Shown: positions 1 to 7,220 of the stretch, piece after piece
Layout: each line of letters opens with the position of its first letter
Numbering within the stretch: the first letter of the stretch is position 1
Assembly: GCA_038230695.1 (NCBI GenBank)
Contig: JBBRMT010000212.1
Location: forward strand, 1-8,565
From: QHBQ01 sp038230695
GTDB taxonomy: Bacteria; Chloroflexota; Chloroflexia; QHBQ01
Length of the DNA: 8,565 bases
Direction of reading: 5' to 3'
Position numbers and translations under genes: made by a program
Notes under the pieces: model-generated
What the model was told of the DNA's origin: nothing
Databases searched by the model: none
What the model saw: the letters and a program-made list of their open reading frames with translations, nothing else

Positions 1-67
1 AAGGCGACGATAAACTGGCAATTCGGGGTGGGTGAGGCTCGGCAGAAACTGCGTCGTCTTTACCCAT
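1..67 (-). CDS. possible 5' end of a further minus-strand gene (partial)
   Basis: Downstream of cmr6 an ATG at 67-65 on the minus strand opens a frame that stays open for 22 codons to the window edge, beginning MGKDDAVSAEPHPPRIASLS. No convincing Shine-Dalgarno sequence precedes it; the upstream bases read AACAGTTAGATATTG. The fragment is too short and compositionally plain to assign to a family. It is placed where type III-B operons often carry an accessory gene, but that is position only. It may equally be non-coding trailer sequence of the operon. Confidence 0.2.
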   Translation of the reverse strand, partial: MGKDDAVSAEPHPPRIASLSSP

Positions 68-113
68 CAATATCTAACTGTTAACGTACTAGCTAGATTT
101 GCCGGGTTAGTTG

Positions 114-986
114 CTATAGAGTAACCGTTTGTTGGAACCCGGTAAACATCCCATACCCGCTGGTCGTCTTTGCGCCCACGCCCATCGTCTCCAACCCTGC
201 CTTAAGCCAGTCCCACGCTTGCTGGCGTAGCGCAGTGTCGCGGGCAGTTACGCCGAAGATGAAGCGGCTATCCTTGCCGACGGTGAGGAAATCAATCGGG
301 GTGGGGCTATAGTAGTCGGCTGGCGGTGTGTTCTTGCCGCTGGCGTTGTAATAATCGGGGTAGTGGACGTTCATTATGTCCACCTCGAGGGTAACGGTCT
401 CTGGCAGCGCGTCGAAGAAGATGGCTGCGCCCGCGCCCTGCTGTGCGCCAAAGACGGCCAGGAAGGGTTCATAGTCGGGGTTCTCGGTAAACGGCTTGTG
501 TTCTGCCTTCGCCTTGGCCTTATCCTTTGCGTACTTCTCAATCGCTGCTTCCAAATGGCTGGGACTAAGGTTTTTGTCGCCAACCTTACTGGGAATGGTG
601 ATCAGAGCGTGGGCGCGGGCCAGACCCTTGAGCGCGCTGCCGGGGATGATGGGGAAGCCGTAGAGATGGTGCAGGCGGATACCGACTTCGAGCATCCCTT
701 TCGTCCCCAGCCCCACGATGCAGCGGCTCTGGGGGCTGGCGGTATGCACCAGCGCATGAGCTGCAGCCAGCATCTGGCGGTGACGAGCGGCGCAGGCGGC
801 CAACAGCGCCTTGCCCTCCGGCGCGTTGAACAGGCCGGTGGGCGCATAGGTGTACTTCTTGGCCTGCTCGGTGGCCTTGTAAGTGGCAACCTCGATCTCG
901 ATGAACTTGTCTAGGTAGAGACCCAGGTTGGAGACACGTGCGCCGTGCAGCGCCTCGGCGGTGTCATGGGGCAGCGGGTAGGGCAT
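114..986 (-). CDS. cmr6: Cmr6, type III-B CRISPR RAMP subunit (Cas7-like)
   Basis: Cmr6 is the Cas7-like RAMP protein that, with Cmr1, caps the crRNA 3' end of the Cmr complex and helps engage the 3' part of the target. The 290-residue protein shows the family pattern in order: VGLGTKG and FPIIPGSALKGLAR (about 91-124), the FGAQQGAG/FFDALP strand region (179-195), the MNVHYPDYY motif (205-213), PIDFLTV (230-236) and a C-terminal glycine-rich loop GVGAKTTSGYGMF (269-281). Length is normal for the family. The ATG at 986 shares its A with the TAA of cmr5 (TAATG) and has GGAGG seven bases upstream, so translation is probably coupled. It is the last certain gene of the operon. A lysine-rich stretch at 151-164 (KYAKDKAKAKAEHK) is a likely surface insert. 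Confidence 0.93.
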   Translation of the reverse strand: MPYPLPHDTAEALHGARVSNLGLYLDKFIEIEVATYKATEQAKKYTYAPTGLFNAPEGKALLAACAARHRQMLAAAHALVHTASPQSRCIVGLGTKGMLEVGIRLHHLYGFPIIPGSALKGLARAHALITIPSKVGDKNLSPSHLEAAIEKYAKDKAKAKAEHKPFTENPDYEPFLAVFGAQQGAGAAIFFDALPETVTLEVDIMNVHYPDYYNASGKNTPPADYYSPTPIDFLTVGKDSRFIFGVTARDTALRQQAWDWLKAGLETMGVGAKTTSGYGMFTGFQQTVTL

Positions 987-1390
987 TAGTTTGCCTCCAC
1001 TTCCGTCTTCTCGATCTCATCCTTGAACTCACCTTCGACAAAGCGCTTGAGCCAGAGGACATAAGCGAGCGCCTCGCTGGTGGCGCGGCGGTAATCAGGG
1101 GTGTCGTTCTCCATCAGCCGCTGCATCAGGTCGCCGCTGCCTTTGGCAAACTTGACCTGCGGTGTAACCCACTCGCTGATGTGCTTATATAGCAGCCGGG
1201 CGGCATCGTCCTTCGAGCGCAGGAAGGCCAGCGCTGGCCCCAAACCGGCGGTCATAATCAACGCGCCGATGTCCTTCGCCCGCGAACCGTATTTGCCCTT
1301 GTCTGCCACGCCGTGACGCACCTCTTGCACCCTATCCCAGGCATCAGCGGCGCGTTGCATATCCTCACTCTGGCGTTTGCTCTCGCTCAT
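986..1390 (-). CDS. cmr5: Cmr5, small subunit of the type III-B complex (Cas11-like)
   Basis: Cmr5 is the small, all-helical subunit; copies of it form the belly filament between Cmr2 and Cmr1/Cmr6 and contact the target RNA strand. The 134-residue product is the expected size. After a charged N terminus it has the family core KDIGALIMTAGLGPALAFLR (about residues 40-59), followed by a long helical part ending in LAYVLWLKRFVEGEFKDE. No catalytic residues are known or seen. The ATG at 1390 overlaps the cmr4 stop as ATGA, with a GGGAG Shine-Dalgarno about six bases upstream; the stop TAA overlaps the cmr6 start. Small-subunit families diverge fast in sequence, so the call rests on both the core motif and the position between cmr4 and cmr6. 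Confidence 0.92.
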   Translation of the reverse strand: MSESKRQSEDMQRAADAWDRVQEVRHGVADKGKYGSRAKDIGALIMTAGLGPALAFLRSKDDAARLLYKHISEWVTPQVKFAKGSGDLMQRLMENDTPDYRRATSEALAYVLWLKRFVEGEFKDEIEKTEVEAN

Positions 1391-2379
1391 CGCTGACTCC
1401 CTTCGGCAAAGCGCAGCGCCACGCTGCCCCTGCCCACGGTCTCATCACCACCCAGCCTGACACGCTTATCACCCAGCCTGCCGCTCAGGGTGGACATTAC
1501 GGTAGCGGCATCCATGCTCGTGCCGCCCCTGGCTTTTGCGGCATACAGTGGGCAATATAGCAGCGTATCGCTAGGCAGGCTCTCCTCATTCCAAAGCGCT
1601 CCACGGGCAACCGTTTTGGTGTCGTCGTCCAGCCGCACGCGGGTAACGACCTCGGTGGCGTAGGCGGTGAAGTCGCGGAAGTCGTTCTCGGACAGCACCA
1701 CCAGATGGGTCGCCAGATTGTCGCGCCAGTATTTGTATTCGTCCGAGGTGGGCAAGGCGTTCGCGGCCAGATACTTGCCCAGGCTGGTTACTTCGCCGCT
1801 CTCTTTAGCGCTGTAGCTGAACTCCTCCAGCACCATTCTGCCACGCTCGGCCAGGACACTATCGCTAGCGACTAGCGCATCGCCCACCGCAGGTTGCAGT
1901 TTGCTGAGGTCAGGTAGGGCGCTGGTGTCCAGGCCACAGGCAGCCATATCGCGGGCATAGCGAGCCAGCACATTGGCGCTGGTGGTCCAGGCGAACACGC
2001 CGAACAGCGAACGCACCGGGAAGAGCAGCAGGCGGGCATCACCTACCGACAGCGCACCGGCATAGGCGCTATCGTCGGATGTAACCTTCTCCGGGCCAAA
2101 GATCGGTTCGACCGTGCGGTTGACCAGCAGCTTGATCCGCTTCTTGTAGTCTTCGTCTGACTCGTTGTTCTGCTTAGGGTTGCTCCCGGTCGCCTCGGCT
2201 TCAGCTGCCGCATACACTTCCGCCCGCAGCCGCCCCTTCACCCCGCTCGATTGCACCAGAGGATAACCAGTAACTCGCTCACGCTGGATGGGCAGATCTA
2301 CCACGCCGACGGCGCGACCGCTGCCTGCGTGCAGCGGGGTCTCGACGTACAGGTACATCATGCTGCTTTTCTCGAACAC
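1387..2379 (-). CDS. cmr4: Cmr4, backbone RAMP and target-RNA endonuclease (Cas7-like)
   Basis: Cmr4 forms the backbone filament along the crRNA and cuts the bound target RNA at six-base steps. Near the N terminus the sequence has YVETPLHAGSG and then VGVVDLPIQRERVTGYPLVQ, the family signature. The Asp in VVD (D28 with the start used here) aligns with the catalytic Asp26 known in Pyrococcus furiosus Cmr4, so target cleavage should be intact. SSGVKGRLR follows, and the C terminus has the glycine-rich RLGGDETVGRGSV motif. Two GTG starts compete: 2388 lies only one base after AGGAG, whereas 2379 lies ten bases after it and overlaps the cmr3 stop as TAGTG, matching the tight junctions elsewhere in the operon. 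I use 2379 (330 residues); starting at 2388 adds three residues. A third option is the ATG pair at residues 7-8. The end overlaps cmr5 as ATGA. Confidence 0.95.
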   Translation of the reverse strand: MFEKSSMMYLYVETPLHAGSGRAVGVVDLPIQRERVTGYPLVQSSGVKGRLRAEVYAAAEAEATGSNPKQNNESDEDYKKRIKLLVNRTVEPIFGPEKVTSDDSAYAGALSVGDARLLLFPVRSLFGVFAWTTSANVLARYARDMAACGLDTSALPDLSKLQPAVGDALVASDSVLAERGRMVLEEFSYSAKESGEVTSLGKYLAANALPTSDEYKYWRDNLATHLVVLSENDFRDFTAYATEVVTRVRLDDDTKTVARGALWNEESLPSDTLLYCPLYAAKARGGTSMDAATVMSTLSGRLGDKRVRLGGDETVGRGSVALRFAEGSQR

Positions 2380-3581
2380 TATCGCCACTCTCCTATCAGT
2401 ACCTGGCCGAAGCCGATTGCGCCGTCGGCATCGGTTATCGGCTTTCCGTTGTACACCAGTTCGCCGTCGTTGCCACTCTTCAGATAGTAGACGCTGCCCG
2501 CTGGCACGTAGCGGCGTACTGGCTTGTGCCGGTTGCGGGCGAGGTCGAAGCCGCCGACTGCCAGCGGGCTATTGATTGCGGCGGCCACTATCTCCACCTT
2601 TGGATTGTCCACGAAGAAATCTCCCCAATTGCGGGGATACCAACCCTGCTCAAAATAAGCGGGGGTAGCGAAGTAGATTTTCAGTTGCTTGCCCTTACTC
2701 ACCTTCGCGGTGGCGGCTAGCGGTTCTACCTTGCGGTAAAGTCCCGCCCGTCTTTCCCCACCGATGCTGATAATGCCGCTATCGGTAGCGGGCCAGGCGA
2801 TGCCCTCGACTTCCAGGTTGATGCCGACGTTCCAACCGTTGCCCCAGTGCGGACGGGTGAAGCCGACGGTGTAGAGCATCCCTTCCTGGGTAGATTTGGT
2901 GCCACTCTGCAGCGCAATCCCGAGCCGATCCTCACTGCCGAACAGCCGCTTTGACTTGACCACCTCGCCAGACCGAGGCGGGTTTTCGCTCTCGCGCATA
3001 TCCTTATTTTCCGCCTTGATGCTGGTAACGTCGCCGCTCAGGTAACGGCTCATCGCGGTGGCATCCAGCCAGCCCTCGGCCGCTTCCACCTTTTGCTTGC
3101 TACTGTTGCGCTCCGCGATCCAGAGCAGGTGGCTGAAGCTGGCCCCTTGTGAGCGGCGGGCTTCGAGGTTAGCGCCAACCAGCAGCGGGGTAGGCAGCAG
3201 ATATTTCTTCACATCCTCATCCTCGACCACCGCGAACAGGTCGGCGGGGGCAGGATAGTAGCGGGTGACGGCATCGTCCTGACGCAGCGCCACATATGGG
3301 CCACCCAGTTTGAGACTACCATACCTGGTATCGTCGTGGTCGTCGTTGGGGCTGCCAATCGCCGTGTAGACCGCAGTATCGGCCTCGTCTTTGGCGTAGG
3401 CGGTGAAATCCACTCCTTTGTTACGGTTGTAGGCAAGCAGATACCCCGTGCGTACCATACCCGCGACCACGGTAGGGAAGGGTGGGAAGGCGCTCTGGGC
3501 GCGGTGATCGCTGCCAGCGCTGAAGGGGCGGCCATCGCGGAATAGCCATACATCGCCCGGCTCGATGAACAGGTTGGTCAA
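2379..3581 (-). CDS. cmr3: Cmr3, type III-B RAMP subunit (Cas5-like)
   Basis: Cmr3 binds the 5' repeat-derived tag of the crRNA and holds it against Cmr2. The protein begins with the typical Cmr3 pattern FIEPGDVWLFRDGRPF followed by FPPFPTVVAGMVRTGYL, has a central GGERRAGLYRK segment (glycine-rich loop region), and ends with the usual GFGQVLIGEW tail. I choose a TTG start at 3581: it overlaps the cmr2 stop as TTGA, has AGGAGG nine bases upstream (3591-3596), and gives a protein of 400 residues that starts just before the conserved FIEP block. An in-frame ATG at 3626 would add 15 arginine-rich residues (MARRSRVYRQRRAGG) and overlap cmr2 by 49 bases; those residues have no counterpart in the family pattern and are probably just cmr2 coding sequence read in another frame. 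Confidence 0.93.
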   Translation of the reverse strand: MTNLFIEPGDVWLFRDGRPFSAGSDHRAQSAFPPFPTVVAGMVRTGYLLAYNRNKGVDFTAYAKDEADTAVYTAIGSPNDDHDDTRYGSLKLGGPYVALRQDDAVTRYYPAPADLFAVVEDEDVKKYLLPTPLLVGANLEARRSQGASFSHLLWIAERNSSKQKVEAAEGWLDATAMSRYLSGDVTSIKAENKDMRESENPPRSGEVVKSKRLFGSEDRLGIALQSGTKSTQEGMLYTVGFTRPHWGNGWNVGINLEVEGIAWPATDSGIISIGGERRAGLYRKVEPLAATAKVSKGKQLKIYFATPAYFEQGWYPRNWGDFFVDNPKVEIVAAAINSPLAVGGFDLARNRHKPVRRYVPAGSVYYLKSGNDGELVYNGKPITDADGAIGFGQVLIGEWR

Positions 3582-5734
3582 TCCTCCTGCCCTCCTCTGG
3601 CGATAAACTCGGCTACGCCTAGCCACTCGGCCAGCTCACGGCTGGCCTGGGGGCCGCCGATCTGCTGGTGCAAACTCGCTAGCCCGGCAGCGAGGTCATC
3701 ACGCCTCACCTCGGTAAACAGCTTTCCCCGCTCCTCTTGAGGCAGACGCTCGTCATCCTTGACTACACTGCTGTGACGCTGGAGCAGGCGACGCAATTCT
3801 GAGGCGGCCATAGCGTTGCTATTCAGCGCGTGGGCTTCGCGGGCGAAATCGTAGCTCAGGCGTGGCGACACGCTGCCAGCGGCAATGTAGTCGGCCAGCT
3901 CGATGATCGGCGCAAGCTGATCGTGTTGCACCTGGTTGCCATCAAAGCCAAACTGATAGCCTGCGGTGGTGTGTTGCCCGCTGCGGCGCAGAATGCGGAT
4001 GGCGATAGCATTGCGCTTGTAGCGTTCCTTTGCATCTTCCTCGGCAGCGTGAGCCTGGGCTAGCACGAAGTCGAGCGGAGTGAGGTGGTGGGCAATGGCG
4101 ATGCCCGCACTGGCAGTGCCGAGGTGCGAGTTAACTTTGAACACCCCGGCTAGCTCCGTCTTGCCCAGCATCGCCGCTCGATATGCCTTCAGCAGGGCAA
4201 TTGTGGCGGGCAGCGCCGTGATGAGCGGGAATACCGCCATCACGTCATCGCCGCCCGCATAGATTAGGCGGCCCAGATGCTGCTCGCTACCGACAATCCC
4301 TGACGCACCTTTATCGGCAAAGCCTTCCAGAGCGTTGGTCAAAGCGGTGTGCATCAGGCTGGAGTCCATCTCGCGCAGGAGCGCGCCCATGCGGTCACCA
4401 TCCATAATCACTACTGCATAGTAAGGGCTGGTGCAATAGATGTCTGCATCGCGGGCCGCGCTGATTAGACTGCTGGCTGTCTCCCGCAGGTCTCTCGCCA
4501 AACGCTCCGTATCTTTGGTTGGCACCCGTACCTTGCGCCGATCAATAGTTTCCTCGGTTGCGGGTTGCTGGTAATCATTTGCCAGCATCTTGGCGCTGAT
4601 ATTTTGGTAGAACAGCAGGTCGCCATCGTAGTGAAGCAGCGCCTCGCGCGGTTGTGCATCAAGTTTGACTGCATTAGCCAGCGTAACCAGACCGGGGATG
4701 TCGCCCTCCCGCTGGGCCAAGGGATGATCCGCAGGCGCACTTAGCAGCGCCGCATGGTATGCTTGCAGCTTGGCAGTCAGGTTGTTGCGCTTTTTAACCA
4801 CATCTGGTTTAGGGTCAGCGTTGGTCAGCGTTCTGATAATGCCCGCCCGCAGGTCGGCGGCGGCCATGTCGCTGGTCGAGGGGTAGATTGGCTGGCGGGC
4901 TTTATCACCCCAGAACGTTGCCTTCAGACGTTCAGCCAGCTCTCGATGTTCATTGCTGATCTGATGTTCATTCTTCTTGTCAGTTGCCCATACCATCGCT
5001 CCGTTGAGGAAGCGCTTGACCGCGCTAATTGCGTCGAGCTGCTCGCCCCCATCGAGGGCCAGCACTGCGGGTCGGGCGAGCTGCTCCGCCAGATTTTGCC
5101 AGAACTCGCGCACTAGCCGGGCGCTACCAGCTTCCTTGGCGGGGGTCACGCCGCGTAGCGCAGGGCGAACACCGCCGATGCTGCTCATCGGTCCGCGCTG
5201 CTCAGGGCCGTACTGACTAAAATCGCGCAGCAGCTTGCGCGAAGCCAGCAGCGACTCGGCGGCAGCTACCCGGGTGCCATATTTGCCCCTCAAGTCGTAA
5301 CCCTCAAGCGCGGGTGGGCTAGCCAGATCGAGCGTAACCCAGTATATCTCCAACGCAGTGTCAACTTGCTTCTGCCAGATACTGGTGTCGAGGTCGGGGG
5401 CGAGGGAAATAAGATAATCACGCACCAGCAGGGCAAGCTCACTCCATTTTTTTTCGACCGCTTCTTGCGCGGTGCGCGCAGCGTCAGCCGCAGCCTTATG
5501 ATCGCTGGTAAAGCCGATCAGCAGCTTGTTGGGGGTGTTCGACTCGCCGCTCTGATTCTGGGCCAGCGGATAGATAGGGGAGCCGCCCGCCGCACTTAGC
5601 GCGGTATCAGCCAGATAGGAGAGTATCTTGCTGCCCACGAACAGATCCTGGGTGCGCCGCGCCGCAGCAATAAAGGGCTGCACCGGGCCGATGGCGAAGG
5701 AGAGCAGCGCTTTGTAGTCGGATGCTTCGCTCAT
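3578..5734 (-). CDS. cmr2: Cmr2/Cas10, large subunit with intact GGDD cyclase, no HD domain
   Basis: Cas10 of the Cmr complex; on target RNA binding the palm domain makes cyclic oligoadenylates from ATP. The 718-residue protein starts directly with the first palm-type domain, LLSFAIGPVQPFIAAARRTQ (10-29) then DLFVGSKILSYLA, the usual Cmr2 pattern after the HD region. No HD domain precedes it, and length is short compared with HD-bearing Cmr2 of about 870 residues. The second palm domain has the VVIMDGDRMG strand (D445, D447) and IYAGGDDVMAVFP with GGDD at 494-497, so cyclase chemistry looks intact. Only one cysteine (C434) is visible in the whole protein, so the four-cysteine zinc site described for archaeal Cmr2 is absent. 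The ATG overlaps the cmr1 stop (ATGA) with AGGAGG seven bases upstream. An A8 run lies in codons 94-96. Confidence 0.95.
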   Translation of the reverse strand: MSEASDYKALLSFAIGPVQPFIAAARRTQDLFVGSKILSYLADTALSAAGGSPIYPLAQNQSGESNTPNKLLIGFTSDHKAAADAARTAQEAVEKKWSELALLVRDYLISLAPDLDTSIWQKQVDTALEIYWVTLDLASPPALEGYDLRGKYGTRVAAAESLLASRKLLRDFSQYGPEQRGPMSSIGGVRPALRGVTPAKEAGSARLVREFWQNLAEQLARPAVLALDGGEQLDAISAVKRFLNGAMVWATDKKNEHQISNEHRELAERLKATFWGDKARQPIYPSTSDMAAADLRAGIIRTLTNADPKPDVVKKRNNLTAKLQAYHAALLSAPADHPLAQREGDIPGLVTLANAVKLDAQPREALLHYDGDLLFYQNISAKMLANDYQQPATEETIDRRKVRVPTKDTERLARDLRETASSLISAARDADIYCTSPYYAVVIMDGDRMGALLREMDSSLMHTALTNALEGFADKGASGIVGSEQHLGRLIYAGGDDVMAVFPLITALPATIALLKAYRAAMLGKTELAGVFKVNSHLGTASAGIAIAHHLTPLDFVLAQAHAAEEDAKERYKRNAIAIRILRRSGQHTTAGYQFGFDGNQVQHDQLAPIIELADYIAAGSVSPRLSYDFAREAHALNSNAMAASELRRLLQRHSSVVKDDERLPQEERGKLFTEVRRDDLAAGLASLHQQIGGPQASRELAEWLGVAEFIARGGQED

Positions 5735-6969
5735 TGCTGGCCCTCCTGCCGGTAGGCTACCTGGAGAAATTGGCTGTTCATGTCCTCGGCGATATAGCCG
5801 TTAAGGTCGTCAACCAGGTCGCCAAATATATCTACAGAGGGAGGTGCAAGATTCACTCGCTGCCGCCCACTGCTCACCTTCAATTGGTCGCCGCCCAGCA
5901 GGTCGCGGTAGGAGGCGACCACGACCAGGGCGATTTTGCCGTTCTGCAACTGGCTGAAGTGGAAAGTTAGCGGTGAGGCGGAGCGCTCGTGGCGGTTGCC
6001 GCTGATGCCTGCTTTGGCGTTGCCGATGGTGGCGAAGTAGAAGGGCAGGGGCAGGCCGAAAGCGGCCCGCTTAATCTGCTGTGGGGCAGTATTGTTCTGG
6101 ATGAAGGCCGCCACCGCCTGGCTATCGCTCTTCACCTCGTCGCGACGGAAGGTGGCGAAGGTGCGGCCCACATCGTCCATCGCCGTCTCCCACTTATCCC
6201 ATGTCCGCGCCAAAACATGAATAGTTAGGTAATCGGGGTGCAGCACGGTGAAAGGGCTGGCGGGTGGGTTAATCTTGCCGCCGCCCGGCCCGTCGCTGTA
6301 GCCGGGGGCGGCGAAGCGCTTACGAAGATCCTTGATGCCACTTTGGAGCTTGCTCTGTAGCTCCGCCGGGGTCTGTGCGGCGGTCAGTGCTGGCAGCGTG
6401 GCAAGCCAGTCGGTGGAGGTGGGGTCGAGGCAGCCCGCGCCGCGTCTGCTGCGTGCGCCCAAACCACCCAGCATAGTGAGCAGCCAGAACGCAGCGGCAG
6501 CCCGCTCGACGACATCCTGGCTATGCTCGGTGTTGAGCCTCGGCGATAGGTTGACCTCGAAGCCGCTGCCTGGCTGGAAATACTGGCGGGCCTGCAGGTC
6601 GCCCTGCTGGTGCATACCATAGAGCAGGTAGTCGCGGCCTACGATCTGCCGTCGGTCGCGCCCTTCCTTCGTTACGGTGCGAATATCCCTGGCGCTGGTC
6701 ATATCGGTGAGGGTGAGCTTTACCGGCGATGCGCCGCCAAACTGCGCGTCGGCGCTGCCGAACACCTTAGCCTCTTCCTGCCACAACCGCCCAGTGTCAC
6801 TGAAGCTACTGCCCGCCCAGCCGGTGCCACCCAGTAGCGCCCGTAGCCACCAGCGCAGTGCGCCGCGCACCGATTGCGACCGCAGCTCGGGCGCATGACC
6901 ACGAGGATCCGCCCCTCCCATGAATAGGGGGGTGACTACTCGTAGCTTGACGCTGATCTCTCCCGGCAT
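5731..6969 (-). CDS. cmr1: Cmr1, type III-B RAMP subunit (Cas7-like)
   Basis: Cmr1 is the Cas7-like subunit at the crRNA 3' end of the Cmr complex, next to Cmr6, and helps recognise the 3' end of the guide and target. The N terminus has VKLRVVTPLFMGGADP (7-22), then ELRSQSVRGALRWWLRALLG (28-47), the classic Cmr1 signature in which the RGxLRWW segment follows the first RAMP strand. A second family motif, LGGLGARSRRGAGCL (167-181), is the glycine-rich loop. The length of 412 residues is within the family range. The ATG at 6969 is well supported by a full AGGAGGT site four bases upstream. It is the first gene of the cmr operon, with a good promoter about 80 bases upstream, and its stop overlaps cmr2 by four bases. 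Confidence 0.95.
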   Translation of the reverse strand: MPGEISVKLRVVTPLFMGGADPRGHAPELRSQSVRGALRWWLRALLGGTGWAGSSFSDTGRLWQEEAKVFGSADAQFGGASPVKLTLTDMTSARDIRTVTKEGRDRRQIVGRDYLLYGMHQQGDLQARQYFQPGSGFEVNLSPRLNTEHSQDVVERAAAAFWLLTMLGGLGARSRRGAGCLDPTSTDWLATLPALTAAQTPAELQSKLQSGIKDLRKRFAAPGYSDGPGGGKINPPASPFTVLHPDYLTIHVLARTWDKWETAMDDVGRTFATFRRDEVKSDSQAVAAFIQNNTAPQQIKRAAFGLPLPFYFATIGNAKAGISGNRHERSASPLTFHFSQLQNGKIALVVVASYRDLLGGDQLKVSSGRQRVNLAPPSVDIFGDLVDDLNGYIAEDMNSQFLQVAYRQEGQQ

Positions 6970-6973
6970 TTGT

Positions 6974-6980
6974 ACCTCCT
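6974..6980 (-). promoter_or_regulatory. Shine-Dalgarno site of cmr1
   Basis: On the minus strand the bases read AGGAGGT, a full match to the anti-Shine-Dalgarno core, followed by ACAA and the ATG at 6969. It fixes the cmr1 start and suggests strong initiation at the head of the operon. Confidence 0.8.
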
Positions 6981-7046
6981 GTGACTTCGCGCAGCTTGAT
7001 CAGTCCAACCTATTCGCATACTACTTCAACTTTCGCGGCAATGAAG

Positions 7047-7075
7047 ATTGTATCACAAGCCGCTCACTTTTACAA
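7047..7075 (-). promoter_or_regulatory. candidate sigma-70 promoter of the cmr operon
   Basis: On the minus strand TTGTAA (7075-7070) is separated by exactly 17 bases from TACAAT (7052-7047), and TGA precedes the -10 box, giving an extended -10 (TGnTACAAT). This matches a housekeeping promoter in four of six -35 positions and five of six -10 positions. Transcription would begin near 7040, leaving a leader of about 70 bases before cmr1. The surrounding bases are more AT-rich than the genes. It would let the cmr genes be transcribed separately from the SAVED-like gene upstream. Confidence 0.55.
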
Positions 7076-7125
7076 TAGGGTAATTGACTGATCCCATTAA
7101 GTCCGCTTTCAATATGTGGATACTT

Positions 7126-7159
7126 GGTAAGGTTGCGGTAAGGTGGGGCAAAGTTGCGG
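7126..7159. repeat. short direct repeats upstream of the cmr promoter
   Basis: On the plus strand GGTAAGG occurs at 7126-7132 and 7137-7143, an 11-base period, and GTTGCGG occurs at 7132-7138 and 7153-7159. They sit about 50 bases upstream of the predicted -35 box of the cmr promoter, a place where an activator could bind. The repeats are short and could be chance; the regulatory reading is inference only. Confidence 0.3.
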
Positions 7160-7176
7160 GTAAAGCAGCCTACACA

Positions 7177-7193
7177 GAAGGGTAACTCCCTTC
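7177..7193 (-). terminator. weak hairpin after the SAVED-like gene
   Basis: A perfect six-base-pair stem (GAAGGG/CCCTTC) with a five-base loop lies 28 bases past the stop codon of the SAVED-like gene. No clear U-run follows on the minus strand (the next bases are TGTGTAGGCTGCTTTA), so it may be only a weak or factor-dependent stop, an mRNA-protecting hairpin, or nothing. If it does stop transcription it would separate that gene from the cmr operon. Confidence 0.25.
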
Positions 7194-7220
7194 GCCGCCT
7201 GCCGAGCCGTATACTGCATC

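Noticed and set aside
363..914. Long plus-strand open frame (183 codons) opposite cmr6
   Set aside because: It is the antisense shadow of cmr6, which carries clear Cmr6 motifs; the antisense translation has no domain pattern or ribosome site.
3582..3626. Arginine-rich N-terminal extension of Cmr3 as a possible RNA-binding tail
   Set aside because: Better explained as cmr2 sequence in another frame, given the strong Shine-Dalgarno and TTG start at 3581.
4754..5220. Plus-strand open frames opposite cmr2
   Set aside because: GC-rich antisense frames; cmr2 coding evidence on the minus strand is decisive.
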